Shown: positions 1-9,601, counted from the stretch's first letter. The stretch: DNA of 64,000 nucleotides from Ilyomonas limi (GCF_005233845.1 NZ_SZQL01000004.1:139501-203500), one strand, 5' to 3'. Translations and numbers: made by a program. Notes: generated by a model from the sequence alone, not told the origin.

Positions 1-794
1 CGCCGAGATACTTTGGTTTTACCGATTTTGGAGATGCTAATCCAAAATATGCCATGCAACCCGGCAGAAACGTGGACAGCGTGGAATATACTTTCAACTT
101 AGGTAAGCCTTTCATTAAATTTCAGAAATATCCGGATGATTACCGCCTCAAAAAGTATAAGAATTTAGGCAACAGTACAAGAGAAGGTATGTTTTTATAT
201 GGTTATCTTCCGTATATCAATTCTAATGGAGAGCAGGATACGGTGAGAGGTAATAAAGGTTCTTATCCTTTATACTTCAGAGACCAGGTAGGGATGTTTT
301 TAGATGCGAAGCCGGGCACTGAAATAGCAGATAAAGAATCGGATATGAACCATGCCGATCACAATTCAGGCATATTCCCGGTTAAATATCCTTATTATCC
401 AAGCGATGACCCCAATAAAATATCCTCTGCCTACGCAGAAATCAGGCTTGCAGAAATTTATTACTCGCTGGCAGAATGTAAATACCGGGCTGGTGATAAA
501 GCGGGTGCTGCAGTACTTTTGAACGCAGTAAGGGCACGTAATTATCCTGCCGGTTCTCCGAGCCTGTACAGTGCAGATGGCAGCCAGTTAACCGATCAGG
601 AAATGATTGATGAATGGGGGCGTGAATTTTTGGCAGAAGGCAGAAGGCGCACAGACCTTATACGCTGGGGTGTATTCAATACTGGCACTTGGTGGGATAA
701 ACAACCGGATGGAGATACGCACACACAGATTTATCCTATTGGTCAGAATGTACTTAACAGTTCTCCTCAGTTAAAACAAAACCCAGGTTATTAA
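1..794 (+). CDS. RagB/SusD family nutrient-uptake outer membrane lipoprotein, 3' part
   Basis: The reading frame is open from base 3 to the stop at 792-794 with no start that must be internal, so this is the C-terminal 263 residues of a gene that begins before the window. The family hallmarks are visible: a helical stretch with the motif AEIYYSLAECKYRAG, then NAVRARNY, then EFLAEGRRRTDLIRWG, which is the usual end of the SusD/RagB fold. SusD proteins are surface lipoproteins that cap a SusC TonB-dependent channel and help capture oligosaccharides or other large nutrients. The partner susC would be expected just upstream, outside the window. The SusE-like lipoprotein gene 117 bases downstream fits a Sus-type operon. 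The substrate cannot be read from this fragment. Confidence 0.93.
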   Translation, partial: PRYFGFTDFGDANPKYAMQPGRNVDSVEYTFNLGKPFIKFQKYPDDYRLKKYKNLGNSTREGMFLYGYLPYINSNGEQDTVRGNKGSYPLYFRDQVGMFLDAKPGTEIADKESDMNHADHNSGIFPVKYPYYPSDDPNKISSAYAEIRLAEIYYSLAECKYRAGDKAGAAVLLNAVRARNYPAGSPSLYSADGSQLTDQEMIDEWGREFLAEGRRRTDLIRWGVFNTGTWWDKQPDGDTHTQIYPIGQNVLNSSPQLKQNPGY

Positions 795-911
795 AATCTT
801 GCCTGTTTGAAATGTAGGTTCTGTTAGATGTTAAATGTAAATGCTAACTACACTTTTGAGTCACAAACAACATGTTGTTGAACGATTCATCAAAACTCAA
901 AAACGTTAATA

Positions 912-1391
912 ATGAAAAAAATAAAAGTATCAAATATGGATAAAAGCAGGTACATCTCCATGCTTATAACAAGAAATGTACTGCTGCTTGTTATAGGTTT
1001 TTCGTTCTTTGGAGTATCCTGTAAAAAGGAGATAAAGGCAGGTCCGCCAATAGCATTGACCTACGACCAGGTGTACATGGTAGGCAATGCTACCTCCGTT
1101 GGATGGGATATTAATAATGCTATCCCTATGACTCCCACCTCCGGCAATCCGAATGAATTTACCTGGGAAGGACCTTTGTATGCTGGTGAAATTAAGTTTC
1201 CAACAGCCTTAAGCTGGACTTCCGATACATTTATGTCGGCAACTGCGGGGCAGTCAATTACTGATAATAAAGCTTTGCTTGCATTAAACGGTAATCCCGA
1301 TTACCACTGGGTTTTAGCTGATGCAGATGCAGGTAATTATAAAATAACGCTTAACACAAAGGACCAGACTGTTACTTTTCAAAAAGAATAA
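912..1391 (+). CDS. SusE/SusF-like outer membrane lipoprotein (short)
   Basis: The protein has 159 residues. A hydrophobic segment (about residues 23-36) ends in a lipobox-like GVSC, so it is probably a lipoprotein; M9 (936) is an alternative start. The rest reads as one carbohydrate-binding-type module: a YMVGNAT...GWDINNAIPM start and a GNYKITLNTKDQTVTF end are typical of SusE/SusF starch-binding domains. Known SusE/SusF proteins carry an N-terminal Ig-like domain and two or three such modules, so this one is unusually small, with a single module. It follows the SusD gene on the same strand and probably belongs to the same operon. It likely binds the substrate at the cell surface. A 40-bp palindrome follows the gene. 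Confidence 0.8.
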   Translation: MKKIKVSNMDKSRYISMLITRNVLLLVIGFSFFGVSCKKEIKAGPPIALTYDQVYMVGNATSVGWDINNAIPMTPTSGNPNEFTWEGPLYAGEIKFPTALSWTSDTFMSATAGQSITDNKALLALNGNPDYHWVLADADAGNYKITLNTKDQTVTFQKE

Positions 1392-1432
1392 CAGCATTAG
1401 CGATTAGGTAATTTTTATTTTCAACCAGTATA

Positions 1433-1472
1433 AATATAAACCGTATTGCCGCGCGGCAATACGGTTTATATT
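1433..1472. terminator. 40-bp perfect palindrome, probable bidirectional terminator
   Basis: A perfect inverted repeat of 20 + 20 bases centred on GCCGC/GCGGC, with no unpaired loop in the DNA. It lies between the end of the SusD/SusE operon (+) and the 3' end of the Nramp-USP gene (-). There is no long T-run, but the stem ends in AT-rich arms. A role as transcription end for both convergent units is inferred from position. Confidence 0.6.
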
Positions 1473-1557
1473 AGGTATAGTGCCCATTCCCTTGTTTTCT
1501 CCTGGTATTATCAATAGCTTCTGCCTTTACCAACAGCAGGACGTGATAAGAAAAGCA

Positions 1558-3444
1558 TCAGCTCACAATCAGCACCGGTATTGTTAATCTATGCCGCACC
1601 TGGTCAACCGTAGCGCCATATACATAATCCTTAAGACCCTTGTGCCGGTGAGCACCGAGCACCAGCATATCTGCTCTTTCCGTCTTTACAATACGCAATA
1701 TTTCATCTACTCTGTCTTTGTAGCCTAAAGCAGTCTTTACATCATAACCCAGCTCTGTTAATTGCCACGCATAATCTTCCAACTGTTGCTGGTCGTTGCG
1801 GGTTTCGTAGTCATCGGCAGCTTCGCCGGAGTAATTAGCTGCCACCGTTTCTACAATGTGCATCAGTACATAGCTGGCATGTTGTTGTCCTTGTTTAAGT
1901 GCATAGGCAATTAGCTTTTCATCCAGATTACTGAAATCGAGCGCTATGGCAATGCGGTTTGTTTGCGGTATATCCAGGTTTTGCAATCGCTTTTCTTCGC
2001 TGTGCAGCCGTATGCTCTTGCGTTCTTTTTTGCGGTTGATAACAGGTAAAATAGCCATCATTACAAACAACCATACAAAGGCTATTGCACCCAGCCCGAT
2101 AACTGCTTTCAACAATAAATGTCCTTCTTCTTTAAAAGCTTCTATTACTGTTTCGGTCACCAGTTTTACATTCAAATACACCAATATGGTAGCAACAATC
2201 CATGCAAGCACCTGTACATAAGGTTTAATGACATACGCACCCATTGTCTTTTTATCGCTTACAAAATGAATGAGCGGTATAATGGCAAAACTTAACTGCA
2301 GGCTCAATATTACCTGGCTTAAAACCAGTAAATCATTTACCTTTTCTTCACCGGCAATTATTACAACCAATAGTGCCGGTATGATTGCCAGCAAGCGTGT
2401 AAGCAACCGGCGCAGCAATGGGTTGATACGCAGTTTGAGATATCCTTCCATTACTATCTGTCCTGCAAGTGTGCCGGTAATAGTAGAACTTTGCCCCGCA
2501 GCAATCAAAGCTACGGCAAACAGTACGGGAGCCAGTTTGGTGCCCAGCATACCTTCCAGCAGTTTATGTGCATCTTGTATGGTAGCTACATTGGTATGCC
2601 CCGATGTAAAAAAAGTGGAAGCAGCCAATATCAGAATACAGGCATTGACTACAAATGCTATGTTGAGTGCAACAGCACTATCAATCAAATTAAACTTCAG
2701 TGCACGTCTGATACTGGTATCATCGGCTTTTACCTTGCGGGTTTGCACCAGCGCGGAGTGCAGGTATAAATTATGTGGCATTACCGTAGCGCCAATAATG
2801 CCAACTGCAATGTATAATGCCTGCGAATTGAGCAGGGTAGGTTTAAAGCCTTTTACTACATTATCCCAATCGGGCCTGGCAAAAAACAACTCGGCAAAAA
2901 AGGAGAGGGCTATAATGGCTATCAGCACTACAATAAACGCTTCGAGCTTACGCATGCCCAGCTTTTGCAAATAAAACAGCAAAAAAGTATCTAAAATAGT
3001 TATAGAAACACCCCACACCAGTGGCAAGCCGGTAAGCAGTTGAATACCGATAGCCATACCTATTACTTCGGCAAGGTCGCAGGCGGCAATGGCTATTTCG
3101 GCAAGCAGGTACAAGCAAAAGTTCACTACTTTAGGATATACTTCACGGTTGGCCTGTGCCAGGTCGCGGCGGCGTACAATGCCCAATCTGGTGCTAAGAC
3201 CTTGCAGTAGCAGTGCCATCAGGTTGCTCATCAGCAATACCCATATAAGCGTATAGCCAAACTGTGCGCCGCCCTGCAAGTCGGTAGCCCAGTTGCCGGG
3301 ATCCATGTAGCCCACGCTTACCAGATAAGCCGGGCCAATGAAGGCAAAAAAACGACTCCATTTTTTCTTATGTTTCGAAGTATCAACCGACTCGTGTACC
3401 TCGCCTAAGGACAATTCCTGTACGGGTGCTGTAGTTTTTTCCAC
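1558..3444 (-). CDS. Nramp family divalent metal transporter fused to a universal stress protein domain
   Basis: The protein has 628 residues. Residues about 30-455 form an Nramp (MntH-type) transporter: DPGNWATD in the first membrane helix and MPHN in the sixth are the conserved metal-binding motifs, and about eleven hydrophobic segments follow. Family members import Mn2+ or Fe2+ with protons. After a basic linker (NRKKERKS), residues about 485-628 form a universal stress protein domain starting RIAIALDFS and ending TIPVLIVS. The nucleotide motif of that domain (G-x2-G-x9-G-S/T in ATP-binding members) reads G-AH-R-x9-G-A-T here, so the second glycine and the S/T position are changed and ATP binding may be lost. 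The gene stands alone. No riboswitch was seen in the 260 bases upstream. Confidence 0.93.
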   Translation of the reverse strand: MEKTTAPVQELSLGEVHESVDTSKHKKKWSRFFAFIGPAYLVSVGYMDPGNWATDLQGGAQFGYTLIWVLLMSNLMALLLQGLSTRLGIVRRRDLAQANREVYPKVVNFCLYLLAEIAIAACDLAEVIGMAIGIQLLTGLPLVWGVSITILDTFLLFYLQKLGMRKLEAFIVVLIAIIALSFFAELFFARPDWDNVVKGFKPTLLNSQALYIAVGIIGATVMPHNLYLHSALVQTRKVKADDTSIRRALKFNLIDSAVALNIAFVVNACILILAASTFFTSGHTNVATIQDAHKLLEGMLGTKLAPVLFAVALIAAGQSSTITGTLAGQIVMEGYLKLRINPLLRRLLTRLLAIIPALLVVIIAGEEKVNDLLVLSQVILSLQLSFAIIPLIHFVSDKKTMGAYVIKPYVQVLAWIVATILVYLNVKLVTETVIEAFKEEGHLLLKAVIGLGAIAFVWLFVMMAILPVINRKKERKSIRLHSEEKRLQNLDIPQTNRIAIALDFSNLDEKLIAYALKQGQQHASYVLMHIVETVAANYSGEAADDYETRNDQQQLEDYAWQLTELGYDVKTALGYKDRVDEILRIVKTERADMLVLGAHRHKGLKDYVYGATVDQVRHRLTIPVLIVS

Positions 3445-3709
3445 TGTTCAAAATTCCTGAAATTATTTTGTATATATAAAAGTTAAATGAAACTGTATGT
3501 ATAATTACGGAAATTGTGGTGGTTTAATGCTTTGCCGGGCTGTTAGGTTTATATAAATAAGAGTGAATGGAATAGTGATAAAATAGTTTACATGCAAACT
3601 GCTGAATATGTAAATAGTATAGGTTCCTTAATTTTTAAAAACAAAATAATGCTCTCCACATTACTTACATCCCGAAGAACATGAGAAAAGGAAGCGCTGA
3701 TTAAAACAA

Positions 3710-5278
3710 TTAATGACTCACCATAATCTTTCTTGTTTCACCTGTTGCGCTGTTTCGTAAATAATACATACCAGCTTGCAAGCTACTAACATTAATACTG
3801 CCACTGTTTGTAATTGTTTTGGTAAGTAACACTTTACCTGTAATATCTGTTAAGGAAAGCAGTGCCGTGCCGCTGATTTGTACATGCAATACTGCTTTTG
3901 CAGGATTTGGATAAATGGTAAATTGGCTGTTGCTTATCTGTGCACCGGCAATAATATGCTCCGTCTGCCAGGAGGTTATTTCTACATCTTCAGGTTGTTT
4001 GTAGTCCAATTTAAACAACCAGTAATCGTCGTTCACATCATTACCACTACACCCTTCAGCGGTTACATCTCCCGAAATGGGGGAGTTGGACCTACCACCA
4101 ACGAGATAATGGTTTTTGCTGATTTCTTTTATGCTCATACATTCATCATCGTAAATGCCTCCAATTATTTTGTCCCATTCCAGATTTCCCATTTTATCTA
4201 TTTTTATTATCCAGTAATCAATATTGTATTTAGCTAAATCAAGCGGATAATCTGTGTAACCACCTAATATATAACCGTGATCACGGGTTTGTTGCAGAGA
4301 AGTAAGAATGTCGTACTCGTCTATACCTGTACCAAAAGTTCTTTCCCATATACTATTTCCTACACTGTCTGTTTTCACCACCCAATAATGTTTGCCTTCA
4401 AAGCTCATAACCGTTCCACCAAGTATATAGCCATCATCAAAGGTTTGCTCAACATAATCAAACTCGCCATTATATTTATTAGGATTATCGTCATATATTC
4501 CATCACCATCTGCAACCACTTTGCTCCATTCAATATTGCCCATGCTGTCCAGTTTTGTTAATTTAACGCCAGCAAGTACATATCCGCCATCTTTTGTTTT
4601 CTGAATATAATCACCACTACCCGGAATGACTTTATCCCACTGAATTTTACCATCCTTGTCCAGTTTTACTAACCAGGTTCCTATGCTTGCTGTTGTCTTT
4701 TCTCCCGATATAGCCGAGCGAGAATTTCCGGATAAAATATAGCCGCCATCATTGGTTTGCTGAAGAGAAGCTAATTCATCAGCATCGTTTCCGCCAACCG
4801 TTCTGTTCCATTGTACTTTGCCACGACTGTCTGTTTTAACTACCCAATAGTCATTAAAACCTCTGCTGTTTTGTGTTTTCTCTCCAGATTTACCCGACCG
4901 GGACGAACCACCTAAAATATAACCACCATCGCTGGTTTGCTGAAGAGCAATTAATCTGTCTTCATTATTTCCACCAATGGTTTTGTCCCATTGTTTTTTT
5001 CCTAATGAATCATACTTTATTATCCAATAATCATAAGTAGGAAAATTAGGATACGTATCATTAATAGTATCCCTGTTGTTTTGCGTTTTTTCGCACGAGC
5101 TATTGGAGTTAGAACTGCCGCCTACAATTACTCCATTGTCTTTGGTTAAGTACATACATGTAAAAAAATCATTTCTGTTACCGCCAGCTTTTCTTTGTCT
5201 TTTTATTGTTTGTTGCGGAAAAGCATTGGTGCACATAAGTACTGTTAAGCAAAGCAGTATAAAGATGCTGTGTTTCAT
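3710..5278 (-). CDS. Exported repeat protein with type IX secretion C-terminal sorting domain
   Basis: I chose the ATG at 5278 because it begins a clean signal peptide (MKHSIFILLCLTVL...AFPQQ); the frame is open further upstream to 5413, but that extension has no signal-like character. The mature part holds six or seven copies of a roughly 55-65-residue repeat built around DYWxxKxDxxGxxxWDKTIGG and LQQTxDGGYILGG, probably a beta-propeller-like fold. Residues about 450-522 are a type IX secretion sorting domain: YPNPAKAVLHV near its start, then LTDITGKVLL and LQAGMYYLR. Such proteins are moved through the outer membrane by the PorSS/Gld machinery and cleaved or attached at the surface. The ligand or activity is unknown. 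Four to six Asp/Asn-rich turns could bind calcium, but this is inference. Confidence 0.88.
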   Translation of the reverse strand: MKHSIFILLCLTVLMCTNAFPQQTIKRQRKAGGNRNDFFTCMYLTKDNGVIVGGSSNSNSSCEKTQNNRDTINDTYPNFPTYDYWIIKYDSLGKKQWDKTIGGNNEDRLIALQQTSDGGYILGGSSRSGKSGEKTQNSRGFNDYWVVKTDSRGKVQWNRTVGGNDADELASLQQTNDGGYILSGNSRSAISGEKTTASIGTWLVKLDKDGKIQWDKVIPGSGDYIQKTKDGGYVLAGVKLTKLDSMGNIEWSKVVADGDGIYDDNPNKYNGEFDYVEQTFDDGYILGGTVMSFEGKHYWVVKTDSVGNSIWERTFGTGIDEYDILTSLQQTRDHGYILGGYTDYPLDLAKYNIDYWIIKIDKMGNLEWDKIIGGIYDDECMSIKEISKNHYLVGGRSNSPISGDVTAEGCSGNDVNDDYWLFKLDYKQPEDVEITSWQTEHIIAGAQISNSQFTIYPNPAKAVLHVQISGTALLSLTDITGKVLLTKTITNSGSINVSSLQAGMYYLRNSATGETRKIMVSH

Positions 5279-5753
5279 AATTGTATAGTGTTTGAGTTGA
5301 AGAAATATGAAAAGAAACCGGAATAAAATATTCAGTTGATGTACGTCTTCTATTTTCCGATTATGTGTTGGTGCGACACGGCAACAATTCTTAAGGCACA
5401 GGTAAATCTTCAAATGGCTAAGCAGTACACTGCACTACTGTATAATAAAGCATAAAAAGAAAAGAACCGGGTTGTCCAGGCTGGAGATTCTAATAATTGT
5501 CCCTGAAAGCTTAGGCATCAATCGTTAATTAAAGGTAGGCACATTTTTTAATTACAACAGAAGCACAGGAAACAGTTTTTCGGGTGTTCTTATTGATGTG
5601 TTTAAACTACTTCAACTATTTGCTTTTCTTTCATTCACCAAAACCCTTTATTCTTGTAAAAAGGATAAGCCACATAACAAGCTTTTTGGAATTTTGCAGC
5701 TTCATTCCTTTACAAATTATAAACGCTTACTTTTATACAAAGAAAAACACATC
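5279..5753. other. Divergent intergenic region without a recognised element
   Basis: 475 bases lie between the start of the sorting-domain gene (-) and the lipoprotein gene (+). It should contain both promoters. It is AT-rich. I found no stable hairpin, riboswitch signature or convincing additional gene. The open frame that begins at 5598 is the upstream extension of the next gene. Confidence 0.4.
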
Positions 5754-6710
5754 ATGCCGCGATACCTCTTTTTGCTTCTGATGCTTTTTGCCCTATCCTG
5801 TAAGAATAAGACGACTTCCTTAACTGCCAATCAGCCAGTAAAAACTTCCGACTTTTTTGATGCTTTCAAAAAATTAAGGTTGCCCAACATAATAGCAGAC
5901 ACCAACCTGGTGAAAAGTGCAGATACTACGCTTATCAGCTACAATGTATTTAAACAATTCATTCCCGATTCTGCCCTGCAATCACTGGCTGCTAAAAAGC
6001 CCGAAGGTCTTAAAATACATCCGGTAGGCAAGATTGAAAATGAGAATGAAATATACCTCTTAACTACTATAACTGATGGTAAAAAGACCTTGCTGATTGC
6101 TTATTTGTTTGATAAAAACAAGCACTACCTCAATCATTTATTATTGGTCAGCAACCAAAGCCGCGATGGTTATGTGCATTCGGTTAGCATCAATACAGAG
6201 CCTACTTTTTTAATTATAAGAGAAAAAACAGAAAACAACCAGTATAGCTACACAAAGCATGGCTATGCTTATAGCATAGAAAATAAAGGCTTTGTAGAAG
6301 TAATAAATGATAGTAATGAAGATGAGAAGAGTAATGTAATCATTAATCCGATTGATACGTTTTCTAATAAAAACAAGTACAGTGGCGATTATGTGCAGGA
6401 TAAAAAGAATTTTATATCGGTAAGAGATGGCAGCAGTGCCAACAGTTATATCTTTTTTTTGCATGTTGATAAAGACGATGGCGAATGTAAGGGCGAACTA
6501 AAAGGCAAACTGACAATGGTCAATGAAACCAAAGCGGTATTTCAGCAAAATGGCGATCCGTGCGTTATTGATTTTACTTTCAAATCAAACACGGTAATGG
6601 TAAAAGAGCGTGGCAGTTGCGGTAACTATCGCGGCATGACGTGCATGTTTGATGATAATTATAAAAAGAAAAAAGGCCCGCCGCCTGCAAAGGGAAGTAA
6701 GAAAAACTAA
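5754..6710 (+). CDS. Hypothetical lipoprotein with C-terminal cysteine-rich domain
   Basis: The start at 5754 gives a lipoprotein signal (MPRYLFLLLMLFALSC) and is preferred over the longer frame from 5598. The protein has 318 residues. The first 220 mature residues are not recognised. The last 90 contain four cysteines in the contexts DDGEC, GDPC, RGSC and GMTC, separated by beta-strand-like segments (LKGKLTMV, AVFQQNGDPC, VIDFTFKSNTVMV), and a basic KKKKGPPPAKGSKK tail. The Cys spacing, with alternating strands, resembles small periplasmic inhibitor-like domains of the MliC/lysozyme-inhibitor kind, but that is only a resemblance. It is probably anchored in the inner or outer membrane. It lies 37 bases before the thioesterase and may be transcribed with it. 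Confidence 0.65.
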   Translation: MPRYLFLLLMLFALSCKNKTTSLTANQPVKTSDFFDAFKKLRLPNIIADTNLVKSADTTLISYNVFKQFIPDSALQSLAAKKPEGLKIHPVGKIENENEIYLLTTITDGKKTLLIAYLFDKNKHYLNHLLLVSNQSRDGYVHSVSINTEPTFLIIREKTENNQYSYTKHGYAYSIENKGFVEVINDSNEDEKSNVIINPIDTFSNKNKYSGDYVQDKKNFISVRDGSSANSYIFFLHVDKDDGECKGELKGKLTMVNETKAVFQQNGDPCVIDFTFKSNTVMVKERGSCGNYRGMTCMFDDNYKKKKGPPPAKGSKKN

Positions 6711-6747
6711 CTGTCTTTATTTTCTAATTTCAATTTTACATTCTTCA

Positions 6748-7164
6748 ATGTACGTATCTACCACGCAAACAAGAGTGCGCTATGCCGAGACCGACCAGAT
6801 GGGTATTGTATATTATGGCAATTATGCCCAGTATTTTGAGATTGGCCGCGTAGAAAGTATGCGGCAGTTGGGGTATTCTTATAAGGAAATGGAGGCGGAA
6901 GGAGTGATATTGCCGGTAGTGGAAATACACATTAAATACCTGCGCCCTGCAGTGTATGACGATTTATTAACTATTAAAACCACACTACAGGAAATGCCGC
7001 ACGACCACCGCATTACTTTTTTGCAGGAAGTATTTAACCAAGCTGGAAAGCTGCTTACATCGGGGCATGTAACGTTGTATTTTCTGGATAATGTTACGCG
7101 CAAAAGAACCATCATGCCCAAAGAACTGAAAGATAAGTTAGCACCTTTTTTTGCTGAGGCGTAA
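6748..7164 (+). CDS. Acyl-CoA thioesterase, YbgC/4-hydroxybenzoyl-CoA thioesterase type
   Basis: The protein has 138 residues, the usual size of a hot-dog-fold thioesterase. The N-terminus TRVRYAETDQMGIVYYGNYAQYFEIGR holds the family signature, with the catalytic aspartate of the D-x-M-G-x-V-Y pattern. The central strand VEIHIKYLRPAVYDDLL and the later GHVTLYFLD fit the fold. The start at 6748 directly precedes the conserved domain; the longer frame from 6649 overlaps the previous gene and is rejected. It hydrolyses acyl-CoA thioesters in the cytoplasm. In many bacteria the YbgC type sits with tol-pal genes, but here it sits alone, so its substrate is open. Confidence 0.92.
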   Translation: MYVSTTQTRVRYAETDQMGIVYYGNYAQYFEIGRVESMRQLGYSYKEMEAEGVILPVVEIHIKYLRPAVYDDLLTIKTTLQEMPHDHRITFLQEVFNQAGKLLTSGHVTLYFLDNVTRKRTIMPKELKDKLAPFFAEA

Positions 7165-7210
7165 AGTGGTTGCTATTTGCTTTTCAACTTTGTTATACTT
7201 ACTTATTACT

Positions 7211-7774
7211 ATGAACAATATCATCAATATACTTGCGGTTTCCGGTAGCTTGCGCAGCAATTCATCCAATACTTTTATCCTTAAAGCAATGATGGCGTTG
7301 GCACCAGCCAATGTACATATTTACCTGTATGATGGTATTGGAAATTTACCTTTCTTCAATCCCGAAACAGAATATGATGCACTAACAACTGTGAAAGATT
7401 GGCGCAGGCATGTACAGGCAGCAGATGGTATTATTATCTGCACCCCGGAATATGCGTTTAATATGCCCGGCGTTTTAAAAAATGCGCTCGACTGGCTTGT
7501 TGGTTCCGGCGAGTTGAATGGCAAACCAGTAGCGGCTGTCAGCGCATCGCCGTTGGCAACGGGTGGTAGTAAAGCGCTTTTTTCTTTAGAAAATACATTA
7601 ACTGCGTTGGGTACTGTTAAGTCGGAACATACACTGCTCACCATTCCTTTTTTAGTAAAGAAATTAGATGCTGCCGGAGTACTCACAGATGAAGTTACAA
7701 GGCAACAATTAAGCAATGTATTGAGTGCATTAATACATACTATAGAACAAATAAAAATGAATGCTGTTGAGTAA
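7211..7774 (+). CDS. NADPH-dependent FMN reductase family protein
   Basis: The protein has 187 residues with a flavodoxin-like fold. The N-terminal VSGSLRSNSSNTF is the phosphate-binding loop for FMN. The middle part GIIICTPEYAFNMPGVLKNALDWLVG is the second family signature (PEY...P..LKNALDW). These proteins reduce FMN, quinones or azo compounds with NAD(P)H. I chose the ATG at 7211 because it is six residues before the conserved strand; the frame from 7151 overlaps the previous gene. It is 46 bases downstream of the thioesterase and may be co-transcribed. It converges on the flavoprotein gene at 7800. Confidence 0.9.
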   Translation: MNNIINILAVSGSLRSNSSNTFILKAMMALAPANVHIYLYDGIGNLPFFNPETEYDALTTVKDWRRHVQAADGIIICTPEYAFNMPGVLKNALDWLVGSGELNGKPVAAVSASPLATGGSKALFSLENTLTALGTVKSEHTLLTIPFLVKKLDAAGVLTDEVTRQQLSNVLSALIHTIEQIKMNAVE

Positions 7775-7799
7775 ATAAGAAAACAAAGACACGGTTTCA

Positions 7800-9401
7800 T
7801 TAAATATTTACTAATTTCCCTGCAATCACTTTTGCTACCTTTTCTCCATCCATAGCGGCGCTTACAATGCCGCCTGCATAGCCAGCGCCTTCTGCACAGG
7901 GATACAGGTTGGTTATCTGCGGATGCTCCAAAGTTTCGGTGCTTCGTGGTATTCGCACCGGCGAGGAGGTGCGGCTTTCGGTAGCTACTACAATAGCTTC
8001 GTTGGTATAATAGCCATGCAGTTTTTTACCAAATTCAGCAAAGCCCTGCTGCAAACTTTTGTGTATAAAAGCAGGTAAGATGTTTTGCAATAGCGCGCTG
8101 TTCACGCCCGGCAAATAGCTGCATTCGGGTAAAGATTGCGAAAGTTTATTATTGCAAAAATCGGCCATACGCTGTGCCGGCGCTACCATGTTGCCACCGC
8201 CTGCCGCAAAAGCTTTCCGTTCTACCATCTGCTGAAAATACATCAGTAGTAAAGGATGATCCGCTTCCCAGCGGTTTTGCTTTACTAATTGCCTGAAATC
8301 TTTATCATTCATGGCATCAGCCACGCCCACATTTACCACCATGCCGCTATTGGCAAACGGATTATTGCGTTTGCTGGGGCTCCAGCCATTTACCACCAAT
8401 TCGCCGGCATTGGTTGCTGCCGGCGCAATAATGCCACCGGGACACATGCAAAAACTAAACACGCCTTTATTGTTTACCTGCTGCACCAAACTATATGCCG
8501 CCGGCGGTAAATATTCGCTTCGTACCGTGCAGTGATATTGAATAGCATCAATTAAACTTTGCGGATGCTCAATACGTACACCCAGGGCAAATGGCTTTGG
8601 CTCAATCAGCAGCTTTTTGTGGTATAATAATTCAAAAATATCGCGTGCTGAATGTCCGGTAGCCAATATCACTGCATCACCTTCAAAGCGGTCGCCATCG
8701 GCAGTGATTACTGTTGTTATCACATTCTTCTTTACAACAAAATCCACTACTTTTTTTTGAAATAAAAACACGCCGCCACTCGCTTCTATTTGCGCACGCA
8801 TAGCAGTAATAATTTGCGGCAGCTTATTAGTGCCAATATGCGGGTGCGATTCATATACAATTTTTTCTTCGGCACCAAATTGGGTAAATACCTGAAATAT
8901 TTTGTTGATGCTGCCGCGCTTATTGCTGCGCGTGTACAACTTGCCATCGCTGTACGTACCGGCGCCGCCTTCGCCAAAGCAGTAGTTGCTTTCAGGATTT
9001 ACAGTGCCTTCTTTGTTAAGGGCAGCGAGATCGCGGCGACGGGCGCGCACATCTTTGCCGCGTTCTAAAATAATAGGTTGGATACCTTGCTCAATCAACT
9101 GCAATGCTGCAAACAAGCCTGCCGGCCCGGCGCCCACTATGATTACTTTATGCTTTGCATGATGTACATCTTTATAAACAATGGGTAATGCAGGACGCTG
9201 ATGAAAAGGCTCATCAATAAACGCCTGCACCGTGAGGTGGATATAAGCCTGCCTGCCGCGTGCGTCAATGGATTTTTTGGTGGGGTAAAAGCCAGTAATA
9301 TGTTGTAATTTACTTCCGGCGGCAGCAGCAATGTGCGCCTTAATACTATTACTGTCTTCCGCCTCTTGCGGCAGCAGTTTGAGGACAATTGTTTTCTGCA
9401 T
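7800..9401 (-). CDS. FAD-dependent oxidoreductase of the COG2509 (uncharacterised flavoprotein) family
   Basis: The protein has 533 residues. It begins with a small alpha/beta domain of about 85 residues (LKLLPQEAEDSN...), which is usual for this family, followed by the FAD-binding Rossmann motif GAGPAGLFAALQL near residue 90. A second nucleotide-binding patch reads VILATGHSARD, and the C-terminal FAD-contact region reads PCAEGAGYAGGIVSAAMDG. The overall length and order match the widespread NAD(P)/FAD-dependent oxidoreductase family whose substrate is not known. No membrane segment is present, so it is cytoplasmic. It is a single gene, converging on the FMN reductase gene with a 25-base gap. 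Confidence 0.9.
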   Translation of the reverse strand: MQKTIVLKLLPQEAEDSNSIKAHIAAAAGSKLQHITGFYPTKKSIDARGRQAYIHLTVQAFIDEPFHQRPALPIVYKDVHHAKHKVIIVGAGPAGLFAALQLIEQGIQPIILERGKDVRARRRDLAALNKEGTVNPESNYCFGEGGAGTYSDGKLYTRSNKRGSINKIFQVFTQFGAEEKIVYESHPHIGTNKLPQIITAMRAQIEASGGVFLFQKKVVDFVVKKNVITTVITADGDRFEGDAVILATGHSARDIFELLYHKKLLIEPKPFALGVRIEHPQSLIDAIQYHCTVRSEYLPPAAYSLVQQVNNKGVFSFCMCPGGIIAPAATNAGELVVNGWSPSKRNNPFANSGMVVNVGVADAMNDKDFRQLVKQNRWEADHPLLLMYFQQMVERKAFAAGGGNMVAPAQRMADFCNNKLSQSLPECSYLPGVNSALLQNILPAFIHKSLQQGFAEFGKKLHGYYTNEAIVVATESRTSSPVRIPRSTETLEHPQITNLYPCAEGAGYAGGIVSAAMDGEKVAKVIAGKLVNI

Positions 9402-9601
9402 GAGGCTGTTAGGTATTTATCCTAAAAATGTAGTTGCAAAAATACACATTCAACGATGTGTATTACACTAACGTTTAATTGGGGTGCCTTATATACGCTG
9501 CAAGCATAGAGCTTTGAGCTAAGCACATATTATGCTGCTTAATTGAAGATAGTATTAAATGGAGAGCAATAGATTGCAGAATTGTATTAAACTATACATA
9601 A

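Noticed and set aside
2270-2974. Long plus-strand open frame of 234 codons
   Set aside because: Antisense to the Nramp coding sequence, which has intact motifs throughout; it is a shadow of that gene.
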